In this document: positions 12,120-22,948 of the stretch, in pieces
How the letters are laid out: every line of letters starts with the position of its first letter
Position numbering within the stretch: position 1 is the first letter of the stretch
NCBI GenBank assembly: GCA_036250195.1
Contig: JAVHZZ010000011.1
Location: 813,001-877,000, forward strand
Direction of reading: 5' to 3'
DNA length: 64,000 nt
From: Mixophyes australis
Lineage: Eukaryota; Chordata; Amphibia; Anura; Limnodynastidae
Program-made: the position numbers and the translations under genes
The notes under the pieces: model-generated
Seen by the model: the letters and a program-made list of their open reading frames with translations, nothing else
Told to the model about the DNA's origin: nothing
Database searches by the model: none

Positions 12120-12600
12120 TAATGGGTACATTTAGAAAATTCCAACAAGCCCCGGAGTTAAATCAATAGGACCCACAATTAATACTTAGGCCTTCCTTCA
12201 GCCCCAACATTAAAGTAATAGTATTCCCATTTAATAAACCTATTTTCCTCCCTCCAGACAGCCCCTGCAATAAATTAATCGCATTTACATATAACCTATT
12301 ACCCACAATTGTCACTGCTACTAAATAATTCATATTCACATTTAATAAATAGACTTCATGCTCCTCAAACTCAGCCCCACATTCAATTAATAGCCCCAAA
12401 CCACCCCATCTTAAATTAATAGTCCCCACTATAAAATTAAATTGCCCCACCTTCACCCTACAAACAAATTATTATTATTGAGCCACCACCTACCACACAC
12501 ACATTACATTGCCACAAGCCCGCTGTGCCATCACACACACATTACATTGCCACAAGCCCGCTGTGCCATCACACACACATTACTGTGCCCCTTAATCACC
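12120..12600. repeat. Degenerate tandem repeats, A/T and C rich
   Basis: Diverged units of about 30-35 bp around 'GCCCCACATTAAATTAATAG' lie at 12140-12450. At about 12490-12590 there are roughly 2.5 copies of a 38-bp unit containing CCACAAGCCCGCTGTGCCAT. The degeneracy suggests an old array. A reverse 97-codon frame is an artefact. Confidence 0.6.
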
Positions 12601-12675
12601 ATGCTGTACCTCCTTATGCACCCTCCATGCTGCTTTTGCCCCCCCCCCCCCTTCTCCTGGCTCCCCTTCATCACC

Positions 12676-13506
12676 CTGTGCCATGCTGCTTTGGCCCCCC
12701 GTCACACTCTGCCATGCTGCTTTGGCCCCCCTTTACACTCTGCCATGCTGCTTTCCCCCCCCCCGTCACACTCTGCCATGCTGCTTTGGCCCCCTGTCAC
12801 ACTCTGCCATGCTGCTTTGGCCCCCCGTCACACTCTGCCATGCTGCTTTGGCCCCCCTTCACACTCTGCCATGCTGCTTTGGCCCCCCTTCCCACTCTGC
12901 CATGCTGATTTGGCCCCCCTTCACACTCTGCCATGCTGCTTTGGCCCCCCTTCACACTCTGCCATGCTGCTTTGGCCCCCCTTCCCACTCTGCCATGCTG
13001 ATTTGGCCCCCCTTCACACTCTGCCATGCTGCTTTGGCCCCCCGTCACACTCTGCCATGCTGCTTTGGCCCCCCGTCACACTCTGCCATGCTGCTTTGGC
13101 CCCCCGTCACACTCTGCCATGCTGCTTTGGCCCCCCGTCACACTCTGCCATGCTGCTTTGGCCCCCCGTCACACTCTGCCATGCTGCTTTGGCCCCCCTT
13201 CACACTCTGCCATGCTGCTTTGGCCCCCCGTCACACGCTGCCATGCTGCTTTGGCCCCCCTTCACACGCTGCCATGCTGCTTTGGCCCCCCGTCACACTC
13301 TGCCATGCTGCTTTGGCCCCCCGTCACACTCTGCCATGCTGCTTTGGCCCCCTGTCACACTCTGCCATGCTGCTTTGGCCCCCCTTTACACTTTGACATG
13401 CTGCTTTGGCCCCCCGTCACACTCTGCCATGCTGCTTTGGCCCCCTGTCACACTCTGCCATGCTGCTTTGGCCCCCCTTTACACTTTGACATGCTGCTTT
13501 GGCCCC
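12676..13506. repeat. 31-bp minisatellite with C6 tracts
   Basis: About 27 units of 31 bp with core CTGCCATGCTGCTTTGG followed by a run of six C and then GTCACACT or TTCACACT. Thirty-one is not a multiple of three, so all forward frames read through the same repeat, giving frames of up to 366 codons. These are not proteins. The unit resembles interior sequence of frog hAT-type repeats, consistent with expansion inside a TE. Confidence 0.95.
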
Positions 13507-13882
13507 CATTTTAAACATCACACTTGCCTCACTAAATTTTAACAGAGGAGGGGACACTACCCCTAGCTAGATCTCCCGTTGTTTAGGTAAACAAAGATAG
13601 TTTCTGATAAACAATAGTCTGGTCTACCTGATTAAATAATTATTGATGTATTGTTTCTGCAGACCTAGAATACATATAGACTTACTCTGTTGGTATAAGT
13701 AAACAATAGGAAGCCCTAGGAATAGCATGAATACCTCACCTACAGTGTAATAGAAAATATGACACAATCTCATATATTACCAATCTTAAAGCTAATATTC
13801 AAACGCAGTATGGGGTGAACACAGACGTGCTATGGGAGTGAAAACACACATACTGAATACACAGAGTGTGCTAGGGCAGACC
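13507..13882. other. Unannotated stretch
   Basis: AT-rich, nothing recognised. Confidence 0.5.
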
Positions 13883-13890
13883 CTCTAGGG

Positions 13891-14074
13891 CAGTGTTTCT
13901 CAACCCCAGTCCTCAGGACCCACTAACAGTGCAGGATTGCCAGGTGACCAGTGAAATAATTATACCACCTGTTACACTGTGTCAGTCAGTAATGACTACA
14001 CCTGTACTCCAGCAAGGAGATATGGAAAACATGTACTGCTAGGGGGTCCTGATGACTGGAGTTGAGAAACACTG
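13891..14074. mobile_element. Non-autonomous hAT element (184 bp)
   Basis: The left end CAGTGTTTCTCAACCCCAG is inversely matched by the right end GGAGTTGAGAAACACTG. The perfect 8-bp duplication CTCTAGGG flanks it at 13883-13890 and 14075-14082. Same family as 5516-5707. Confidence 0.92.
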
Positions 14075-14107
14075 CTCTAGGGGAACATGGGGATAAACGG
14101 TATCATG

Positions 14108-14402
14108 ACAACCGGGTCCCACCTGGCACGCCGAACAGGGTCTCACCTGGCATGCTGAATGGGGTCCTGCCTGGCACGCTGAATGGGGTCCCACCTGGCA
14201 CGCTGAATGGGGTCCTGCCTGGCACGCTGAATGGGTTCCCGCCTGGCACGCTGAATGGGGTCCCACCTGGCACGCCGAACAGGGTCTCACCTGGCATGCT
14301 GAATGGGGTCCCGTCTGGCACATTGAATGGGGTCCCACCTGGCACGCTGAATGGGTTCCCGCCTGGCACGGTGAAATGGGTCCCATGTGGCATGTTAAAT
14401 GG
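14108..14402. repeat. 24-bp minisatellite
   Basis: About 12 units of 24 bp with core GGGGTCCCACCTGGCACGCT. The unit length is a multiple of three and has no stops in several frames on either strand, so eight-residue peptide repeats appear in overlapping open frames on both strands. I do not regard these as proteins. It begins about 25 bp after the hAT element at 13891-14074. Confidence 0.93.
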
Positions 14403-14798
14403 AATCTCATTTGGATATTTGACAGAACCCAGGACTATATAATACTATATACTCAGAGGAACCCAGGACTATATAACACTATATACTCAGAGGAATCCAG
14501 GACTATGTAACACTAGCCAGGGGGGGAAGGGGGGGTTCTGTGTCTGCATTAAAGGGGAATGGACTTGGACACCCTCAGGACCTGCTGCAGGTAAATAATT
14601 AATAGGTCTGTAAAACTAACCTTAAAATGCCCGCCCCCTGGGACTGTTGTCTGCAGCTGTGTCCTCGTATAATTGGGAACTGGTGATTATCGTCTGATAG
14701 TAGCTGTGACTCGCTGCTTTGCCAGTGAAACAAACAAAAAAAAGTTTCCTAGTTCCCTATGTTCTACTATTTCCCTTCATGAAATACATTGTTTTCTG
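14403..14798. other. Unannotated stretch with short direct repeats
   Basis: The phrase 'CAGGACTATATAACACTATA' recurs about three times at 14431-14515. Nothing else is recognised. Confidence 0.5.
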
Positions 14799-15350
14799 TA
14801 CACCAATCGGCCACAGCATAAAAAACACAGACAATTGAAGTGAATAATTTTGATTATCTCCTTACAATGACACCTGACAAGGGGTGGGATATATTAGGCA
14901 GCAAGTGAACAGTCAGTTCTTGATGTTGATCTGTTGGAAGCAGGAAAAATGGGCAAACGTAAGGATCTGAGTGACGTTGAGACGGGCCAAATTGTGATGG
15001 CTAGATGACTGGGTCAGAACATCTCCAAAATGCAGTGGTTAGTACCTGCCAAAAGTGGTTCATGGAAGGACCACTGGTGAACCCTGAAAGGGTCATGGGC
15101 ATCCAAGGCTCATTGATGGTGTGGGGAGTGAAACCTAGCCTGTCTGGTCCAATCCCACAGAAGAGCTGCTGTATCACAAATTGCTGAAAAAGTTAATGCT
15201 GGCTGTGATAGAAAGGTGTCAGAACACACAGTACATCCCAGCTTGCTGTGTACGGGGCTGCGTAGCCACCGACCGGTCAGAGAGCCCATACTGACTCCTG
15301 TCCACCGCTGAAAGTGTCTATAATGGGCACATGGGTGCTCAAACTGGACC

Positions 15351-15596
15351 ATGGAGCAATGGAAGAAGGTGGCCTGGTCTGATGAATCATGTTTTTTTTT
15401 TTTATATTATGTGGACGATTATGTGCATGTGCGTCATTTACCTGGGGAAGAGATGGCACCAGGATGCTCTATGGGAAGAAGACAAGCTGGCGGAGGTAGT
15501 GTGATGCTCTGGGCAATTCATGTGAATGTTACTTTGACACGTACCACCTACTTAAACATTGCTGCAGACCAAGTTCATGGCAATAGTATTTCCTGA
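15351..15596 (+). pseudogene. Tc1-like transposase fragment, first catalytic Asp
   Basis: Open segment of the Tc1-like transposase relic with 'MEQWKKVAWSDES' at its start and 'GGGSVMLWA' after it, both typical of the catalytic domain of Tc1 transposases. A poly-T run at about 15392 replaces the normal codons after 'WSDES'. The chain ends before the second catalytic Asp. This is a fossil of a mobile-element enzyme, not a host gene. Confidence 0.85.
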
Positions 15597-15667
15597 TGGC
15601 GGTGGCTTCTTTCCGGAATGTGTTCAGGAATGGTTGAGGAACATAACAAAGAGTTCAAGGTGTTGAG

Positions 15668-15874
15668 TTGGCCTCCAAATCCCCGGATCTTAATCATATG
15701 GAGCATCTGTGGGATGTGCTGGCAAAACAAGTCCGAGCCATGGAGTCCTCACCTTGCACCTTACAGGACTTAAAGAATCTGCTGCTAACGTCTTGGTGCC
15801 AGATACCACAGGACACCTTCAGAGATCTTGTGGAGCCCATGTCTCAACAGGTGAGAGCTGTTTTAGTGGCATGA
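15668..15874 (+). pseudogene. Tc1-like transposase C-terminal fragment
   Basis: Contains 'SPDLNHMEHLWDVL', the third catalytic motif with Glu of the DDE triad. The following 'LLLTSWCQIPQDTFRDLV' matches the usual Tc1-family C-terminus. It is separated from the upstream fragment by a deletion that removed the second catalytic motif. Confidence 0.85.
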
Positions 15875-15929
15875 TGGGGACCTACACAGTATTAGGCAGG
15901 TGGTTTTAATGTTGTGACTGATCGGTATA

Positions 15930-17076
15930 TGTACTTAGTAAGCTTCTCCATAGAACTTATCTTCATTATATTGTACCAAGTGTTACCACTCTAAAACGGT
16001 GCAGGCGGCATTAAAATTGACGCAAAGCGAGTGGTTCTTAGTGCTTGTGTACAGGTCCTTACATTATTTTTTGGACTATTGTGTTAAATCATGTTTACCC
16101 AGCTTTAAATTTCCTCATTGAATGTCTGATTTTAACGCCTGTGAGGCCTTACACTGATGAGTGTACTGCTGAATGTATGACCTCATATTTTCTCACCTGT
16201 GCTACATTATAAAAGTGCAAACATTGAGCCTGCAGCAATGCTCAGTTTCTGGTTATAGCATAAGACAGGTGACATTGTGTTATATCAGTGGCACATGGTG
16301 GCGCTGCATAATTAATTCAGTATCTCTGATGTCTCAACTGACGACTGCTATGTGAATGGCGGCTTCTGGTATATTTTTGGATCCTGACATACAATTATAT
16401 CAATTTACAAATTCTATAGTGAGTTGTATAGAAAAGAAGATTTGGGAAATAGCTGCTGGACCTCACTCCCAGACTCACTTTATATTGTTGCATCAGATTG
16501 TTACTGGTATGTTGTACAAGCGGAGACATTACACAGTGTGAGAGCAATGCACTGGTTACTTTTCAGCTTTATGAGCTGTTAGTGGGACGGTTTCCATGGC
16601 CGCCACTGACCGAGCTGCACTGACTGCTGTTCCTGTGCATCAGTGATAAGCTAGGAATGTGGCACAAGGCAGCGGTGCAACCTCAGTGGGTGCAGTAGCT
16701 GTGTGGTGGGGGGGGGGGCCTGACAATGCTGGGTCACCCCCCATTCCCGGAGCCACTGTTCTGGCCTCTTCTGACCACACACCATTAAGGACTGTGAAGT
16801 GAAAACGACATTGCAGGACTGCTGCCTGCTTGTGCTATGGTTCCCAGTGATGCACTGTCCCTGTAAGCATATGGCCATACCTAACAACTTTTCAACTTTT
16901 GAAGTTGTTGAATCCATGCGGTTGCATGGGAATGGGGTTTATGGCCATGGCCCTCCAGGGGCTGTGTATATCGCTTCCAAGTGCTGGTCCATCTCAGTCA
17001 CCTTCAAAACACCTGATCAACGGTGCATGCACCAGCATCAGGTTCACCGCTGCTCTGCTTGTACATACCTCCTAAA
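15930..17076. other. Unannotated stretch before the 30-bp array
   Basis: No gene is visible. A G10 run lies near 16710. A self-complementary patch lies at 16880-16910 ('CAACTTTTCAA...TTGAAGTTG'). Several 60-codon frames show no motifs. Confidence 0.5.
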
Positions 17077-19780
17077 GCAGTCTGAGGGTGGCCACGTCGG
17101 GGCACAGCGGCCTGAGGGTGGCCCAGTCGGGGCAAAGCAGTCTGAGGGTGGCCCAGCAGTCTGAGGGTGGCCCAGTCAGGGCACAGCGGTCTGAGGGTGG
17201 CCCAGTCGTGGGACAGCAGTCTGAGGGTGGCCCAGTCAGGACATAGCAGTCTGAGGGTGGCCCAGTCAGGACATAGCAGTCTGAGGGTGGCCCAGTCAGG
17301 GCACAGCGGTCTGAGGGTGGCCCAGGCGGGACATTGCAGTCTGAGGGTGGCCCAGTCAGGGCACAGCGGTCTGAGGGTGGCCCAGTCGGGGCACAGCAGT
17401 CTGAGGGTGGCCCATTCGGGGCAAAGCAGTCTGAGGGTGGCCCAGTCGGGGCACAGCGGTCTGAGGGTGGCCCAGTCGGGCACAGCGGTCTGAGGGTGGC
17501 CCAGTCGGGGCACAGCGGTCTGAGGGTGGCCCAGTCGGGCACAGCGGTCTGAGGGTGGCCCAGTCAGGGCACAGCGGTCTGAGGGTGGCCCAGTCGGGGC
17601 ACAGCAGTCTGAGGGTGGCCCATTCGGGGCAAAGCAGTCTGAGGGTGGCCCAGTCGGGGCACAGCGGTCTGAGGGTGGCCCAGTCGTGGGACAGCAGTCT
17701 GAGGGTGGCCCAGTCAGGACATAGCAGTCTGAGGGTGGCCCAGTCAGGGCACAGCGGTCTGAGGGTGGCCCCGTCGGGGCACAGCGGTCTGAGGGTGGCC
17801 CCGTCGGGGCACAGCAGTCTGAGGGTGGCCCAGTCAGGGCACAGCGGTCTGAGGGTGGCCCCGTCGGGGCACAGCGGTCTGAGGGTGGCCCAGTCAGGAC
17901 ATAGCGGTCTGAGGGTGGCCCAGGCGGGACATTGCAGTCTGAGGGTGGCCCAGTCGGGACATTGCAGTCTGAGGGTGGCCCAGTCAGGGCACAGCGGTCT
18001 GAGGGTGGCCCAGGCGGGGCACAGCGGTCTGAGGGTGGCCCAGGCGGGGCACAGCGGTCTGAGGGTGGCCCAGTCGGGGCACAGCAGTCTGAGGGTGGCC
18101 CCGTCGGGGCACAGCGGTCTGAGGGTGGCCCAGTCGGGGCATAGCGGTCTGAGGGTGGCCCAGTCGTGGGACAGCAGTCTGAGGGTGGCCCAGTCAGGGC
18201 ACAGCGGTCTGAGGGTGGCCCCGTCGGGGCACAGCGGCCTGAGGGTGGCCCAGTCAGGACATAGCAGTCTGAGGGTGGCCCAGTCAGGGCACAGCGGTCT
18301 GAGGGTGGCCCAGTCAGGGCACAGCGGCCTGAAGGTGGCCCAGTCAGGGCACAGCGGTCTGAGGGTGGCCCAGTCGGGCACAGCGGTCTGAGGGTGGCCC
18401 AGTTGGGGCACAGCGGTCTGAGGGTGGCCCATTCGGGGCAAAGCAGTCTGAGGGTGGCCCAGTCGGGGCACAGCGGTCTGAGGGTGGCCCAGTCGGGCAC
18501 AGCGGTCTGAGGGTGGCCCAGTCGGGGCACAGCGGTCTGAGGGTGGCCCAGTCGGGCACAGCGGTCTGAGGGTGGCCCAGTCAGGGCACAGCGGTCTGAG
18601 GGTGGCCCAGTCGGGGCACAGCAGTCTGAGGGTGGCCCATTCGGGGCAAAGCAGTCTGAGGGTGGCCCAGTCGGGGCACAGCGGTCTGAGGGTGGCCCAG
18701 TCGTGGGACAGCAGTCTGAGGGTGGCCCAGTCAGGACATAGCAGTCTGAGGGTGGCCCAGTCAGGGCACAGCGGTCTGAGGGTGGCCCCGTCGGGGCACA
18801 GCGGTCTGAGGGTGGCCCCGTCGGGGCACAGCAGTCTGAGGGTGGCCCAGTCAGGGCACAGCGGTCTGAGGGTGGCCCCGTCGGGGCACAGCGGTCTGAG
18901 GGTGGCCCAGTCAGGACATAGCGGTCTGAGGGTGGCCCAGGCGGGACATTGCAGTCTGAGGGTGGCCCAGTCGGGACATTGCAGTCTGAGGGTGGCCCAG
19001 TCAGGGCACAGCGGTCTGAGGGTGGCCCAGGCGGGGCACAGCGGTCTGAGGGTGGCCCAGGCGGGGCACAGCGGTCTGAGGGTGGCCCAGTCGGGGCACA
19101 GCAGTCTGAGGGTGGCCCCGTCGGGGCACAGCGGTCTGAGGGTGGCCCAGTCGTGGGACAGCAGTCTGAGGGTGGCCCAGTCAGGACATAGCAGTCTGAG
19201 GGTGGCCCAGTCAGGGCACAGCGTTCTGAGGGTGGCCCCGTCGGGGCACAGCGGCCTGAGGGTGGCCCAGTCAGGGCACAGCGGTCTGAGGGTGGCCCAG
19301 TCAGGGCACAGCGGTCTGAGGGTGGCCCAGTCAGGACATAGCAGTCTGAGGGTGGCCCAGTCAGGGCACAGCGGTCTGAGGGTGGCCCAGTCAGGGCACA
19401 GCGGCCTGAAGGTGGCCCAGTCAGGGCACAGCGGTCTGAGGGTGGCCCAGTCAGGACATAGCAGTCTGAGGGTGGCCCAGTCAGGGCACAGCGGTCTGAG
19501 GGTGGCCCAGTCAGGGCACAGCGGTCTGAGGGTGGCCCAGTCGGGCACAGCGGTCTGAGGGTGGCCCAGTTGGGGCACAGCGGTCTGAGGGTGGCCCAGT
19601 CGGGCACAGCGGTCTGAGGGTGGCCCAGTTGGGGCACAGCGGTCTGAGGGTGGCCCAGTCAGGGCACAGCGGTCTGAGGGTGGCCCAGTCGGGCACAGCG
19701 GTCTGAGGGTGGCCCAGCAGTCTGAGGGTGGCCCCGTCGGGGCACAGCGGCCTGAGGGTGGCCCAGTCGTGGGACAGCAG
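17077..19780. repeat. 30-bp minisatellite, about 90 copies
   Basis: Units of 30 bp with core TCTGAGGGTGGCCCAGTC then GGGGCACAGCG or variants; a few units are 29 bp. A block of about 34 units starting at 17555 recurs at 18572 (offset 1,017 bp) with the same order of variants for at least 20 units. The plus strand is G-rich, with GGG, GG and GGGG runs in each unit. Because 30 is a multiple of three and the units lack stops, frames stay open for 877 and 835 codons on the reverse strand and 328 on the forward strand. The 10-residue repeats they encode are artefacts. Confidence 0.96.
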
Positions 19781-19914
19781 TTTGCAGGACAACCTGTGAC
19801 ACATAAATACATTTCTGCAATCATGGCTGTATTACAGAGAACAGTGTAAGGTATAAGTAACAATATGTAAGATGTAATCAGAGTTCTGGGCAGTTATCTC
19901 ATTTCCCGCCTCAG

Positions 19915-20135
19915 CCACAGCACCGCGCATCACATCACGTCTGCCTCCGCGGGAGATAGTTCCACGTGGATTATAGCAGCCCAGGATCCCCGAATTCCCC
20001 ACATCCCACCCACACTCCGTGGCTTGTGTGTAACGGGTTGTAATGTACTTATAAAAATGATCTCCACCCTACACGGCCGATGTGGGTGTCCGTGGGCTGG
20101 TATCCCTCCGCCGGGTGAGGTGAGTGCTCCGTCCT
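19915..20135 (+). promoter_or_regulatory. CpG-rich patch, candidate promoter or first exon
   Basis: A local rise in CpG density (CCGCGGGAG, CACGTGG, CGGCCGATG, CGCGGCGGCGGG) stands out in an otherwise CpG-poor window. A TATA-like motif, TTATAAAAATG, at about 20049-20059 is followed some 60 bp downstream by GGTGAGGTGAGTGC, which fits a 5' splice donor. No coding start with a credible protein follows. It may also be a GC-rich TE piece. Confidence 0.3.
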
Positions 20136-20181
20136 GTCAGTGCGCGGCGGCGGGAGAAGACGTGAGAGGTGTGAGGTGTGT

Positions 20182-20537
20182 GTCATACGTGTTACTGTGC
20201 CATACGTGTTATTACTGTGTGTGTCATACGTGTTATTACTGTGTGTGTCATACATGTTACTGTGCCATACGTGTTATTACTGTGTGTGTCATACATGTTA
20301 CTGTGCCATACGTGTTATTACTGTGTGTTATCTATCATACATGTTATTACTGTGCCATACGTGTTATTACTGTGTGTGTCATACATGTTATTACTGTGTG
20401 TGTCATACATGTTATTACTGTGTGTCATACGTGTTATTACTGTGTGTGTCATACATGTTACTGTGCCATACGTGTTATTACTGTGTGTTATCTATCATAC
20501 ATGTTATTACTGTGTGTGTCATACATGTTACTGTATC
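20182..20537. repeat. 24/17-bp minisatellite
   Basis: Units of 24 bp (CATACGTGTTATTACTGTG and extra TG) alternate with 17-bp short units (CATACGTGTTACTGTGC). All three forward frames are open across the array, giving 128-214 codons of repeats rich in Cys and Tyr. I treat these as artefacts. Confidence 0.92.
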
Positions 20538-20663
20538 ATTACTGTGACGGGTACAGCAGGGTGACCGTCATTACACATACTATAATATTGTCGTTACAGA
20601 TATTATATATACATAGTATAATACAGTCATTACACACATATATATATATGTTTGTAATGAGGG

Positions 20664-20667
20664 TATA

Positions 20668-20711
<44 letters not shown>

Positions 20712-20763
20712 AATGACGGTATTATAGTATGTGTATTATATTATATATATATATATATATACA
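20664..20763. repeat. (TA)n microsatellites
   Basis: Two runs of alternating TA, about 20666-20707 and 20741-20760, separated by unique sequence. Confidence 0.9.
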
Positions 20764-21342
20764 CACTGCAATACCGTTATTACACATATTGCATGTGACA
20801 TACTGTATCAGCTAACCTCATTCGCTGTATTATACATATATATACTATACCTTCATTACACACACACTGTAATACCATCATTTAATCATTTACACATAAT
20901 GGGGCTCTGTATGTGACATGCATGTTACCAGGACTGTAACTAGAGCTCTGCGATAGGGGCGTCAGTACAGCCATATTGTATTATGCCTGCTAACCTCATA
21001 CCCTGGATGATAGATATATAGTATCTCTGTATATATAAAAGAAGTTTGTTTGTTGGTGAGTATCTTCCACAGCTCTCAAGGTAAAGCTGACACAATTTAT
21101 ATAGGTATTTAGTATCGAAAAGTAACCTATTAGACCACATAGCGACAGCGACAAATATTGAAAATATAATTTTTTGGTTATAAACAATTGTTTGACTGCT
21201 GGAAGGAAACCTCACCACAAGGCAGCAATGCAACAAATCTTATTTTCTAAATAGCATAGTATGGTCTATTTACCAAATAATTTGCTAATCTTTAGAAACT
21301 GCTACACATTACAAATACATTTTAATATATTTATATATACAC
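20764..21342. other. Unannotated stretch
   Basis: AT-rich, no recognisable gene or repeat. Confidence 0.5.
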
Positions 21343-21690
21343 ACTAGCTTTATATATACACATACTAGCAGTATATATTTATATATACACACTAGCAGTA
21401 TATATTTATATATACACACTAGCAGTATATATTTATATATACACACTAGCAGTATATATTTATATATACACACTAGCAGTATATATTTATATATACACAC
21501 TAGCAGTATATATTTTTATATACACACTAGCAGTATACATTTATATATACACACTAGCAGTATATATTTATATATACACACTAGCAGTATATATTTATAT
21601 ATACACACTAGCAGTATATATTTATATATATACACACTAGCAGTATATATTTATATATACACACTAGCAGTATATATTTATATATACACA
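21343..21690. repeat. 27-bp minisatellite
   Basis: About 13 copies of a 27-bp unit, AGCAGTATATATTTATATAT then ACACACT. The units are very uniform. Nine codons per unit give the periodic 'VCIYKYILL' in the reverse frame, an artefact. Confidence 0.93.
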
Positions 21691-22434
21691 TAGACACATA
21701 CACTGTAATACCGCCATTTACAAATAATGGAGCCTTGTGTGTGTAGTAAAGCAATAATACTGTGAGATAAATCCTATAGTACAGACATATTACAGCCATA
21801 CTGTGCTGTGCTCAGCACACCCCTATATGTGTCATTAGGGTGTATCTACCACCAGAGCAGCTCATGCTGTTGATGTAGGGCCTGGAGGGCAGGGGTTCAG
21901 CATGTGCTGAGTGCAGCACCGTTTAAACTTTCCTTTTCATTGTGATAATTCTAATAATGAAACCTTTCATTATGCTTGCACCATGACCCTTACTTAAATT
22001 GTGCAATGGAACCTGGTGATTGCAAGTTATGTCTCTGGTGCTGGGCTATGATGTCATCGCCCAGCGCTACATTTCCATTCTGATGGGAGCAGAAGTGGTT
22101 CCCCTCCCATATGCTAATGTACTCGTAGGGCAACTTCCCTTTCCATCAGACTGGGGGGGGGGGGGGGCACATAAGGTGTGTCCCATGCACTACATCTAGC
22201 ATTAGGCTGCTTTGTGTCCCACTTTTTCCAGCACAGTTTCTCTTCTTTCCACCTATGATCTTTAACTCGAAATACTCCTTTTCCCAATAATTTAACAGCT
22301 GATGAACTGAAATCAAAAGGGATAGTTAATAGATTTATGTAAGTGTTTTACCTTGTTTGATTTCTAAAGGAAGTAGGGTTGGGTTACGTAGGGTATCTCA
22401 GTTTTTAATTTAAAAGTTGTACGGGAAAACCCAT
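21691..22434. other. Unannotated stretch with a G-run
   Basis: Contains a poly-G run of about 15 near 22151-22166 and a GCTGTGCTCAGCACA hairpin near 21806. Nothing else is recognised. Confidence 0.45.
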
Positions 22435-22627
22435 TCTGGTGGCAAGTATGCAAAACAGACCTTGTACTAGTGATTATTTTTAAAATAGTTTACTTTCTGG
22501 AGGTTATTATACATATCACAATCCTATTTATTGGCTAGTATCAAAAAGACCTCTTTGTGGTGGCTAGTACACAAAATATTTATTTTCCTTGTGGCTTGTA
22601 TACAAAATAGACCACTTTCTGGAGGAC
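22435..22627. repeat. Degenerate repeats of about 40 bp
   Basis: Roughly four diverged copies of a motif like GTGGCTAGTACACAAAAT with CTTTCTGGAGG between them. The repeat period is uneven. Confidence 0.4.
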
Positions 22628-22767
22628 TTTATATACCGTATATACTCGAGTATAAGCCGAGTTTTTCAGCACATTTTTTGTGCTGGAAAAGCTCCCCCTC
22701 GGCTTATACTCGAGTGATACTCCACCACAATGCACGGCCATAACGAGGGTGGTGCCTGCCTCCATAG

Positions 22768-22800
22768 CTTCAGCCCTTAAGTCCCGCTTAAGGGCTGAAG
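22768..22800. repeat. Hairpin with 14-bp arms
   Basis: The left arm CTTCAGCCCTTAAG (22768-22781) and right arm CTTAAGGGCTGAAG (22787-22800) are perfectly complementary, with the 5-nt loop TCCCG. Confidence 0.9.
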
Positions 22801-22854
22801 AGAAAGAGAAAGAAAAAATCAACTTACAAGAGTTTAGTGCTTGTTGCCGTAAAT

Positions 22855-22948
22855 TCCGCAGTGGAACGCATGTGCGTTCCAAATGCCGAACTTCCTGTCC
22901 GTGGACAGGAAGTTCGGCATTTGGAACGCACATGCATTCCACTGCGGA
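22855..22948. repeat. Long hairpin with 46-bp arms
   Basis: Arm 22855-22900 pairs with arm 22903-22948 with a single mismatch (A at 22936) and a 2-nt centre, GT. It is nearly a perfect palindrome. A nested shorter inverted repeat, GGAACGCATGTGCGTTCC, lies within the left arm. Confidence 0.95.

Larger units (their letters stand above)
14801..15927 (+). mobile_element. Dead Tc1-like DNA transposon
   Basis: Imperfect terminal inverted repeats (CACCAATCGGCCACAGC at the left; the right end GTGACTGATCGGTA in reverse complement) are flanked by TA dinucleotides at 14799-14800 and 15928-15929, as expected for Tc1/mariner. Broken frames carry transposase pieces: 'WSDES' near 15375 (first catalytic Asp) and 'SPDLNHMEHLW' near 15680, with the catalytic Glu at about 15701. 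The middle 'QDNAP'-type motif with the second Asp is missing between about 15595 and 15640, and the N-terminal DNA-binding region is broken by a stop near 15004. The copy cannot encode an active enzyme. The open frames at 15351-15596 and 15668-15874 are its surviving fragments. Confidence 0.9.

Noticed and set aside
12442..13542. 366-codon forward frame rich in Cys, His and Pro
   Set aside because: Readthrough of a 31-bp minisatellite; all three frames encode the same residues in rotation.
17004..19863. Reverse open frames of 877 and 835 codons and forward frames up to 328 codons
   Set aside because: Produced by a 30-bp unit (a multiple of three) without stops; the encoded decapeptide repeats mirror the DNA period.
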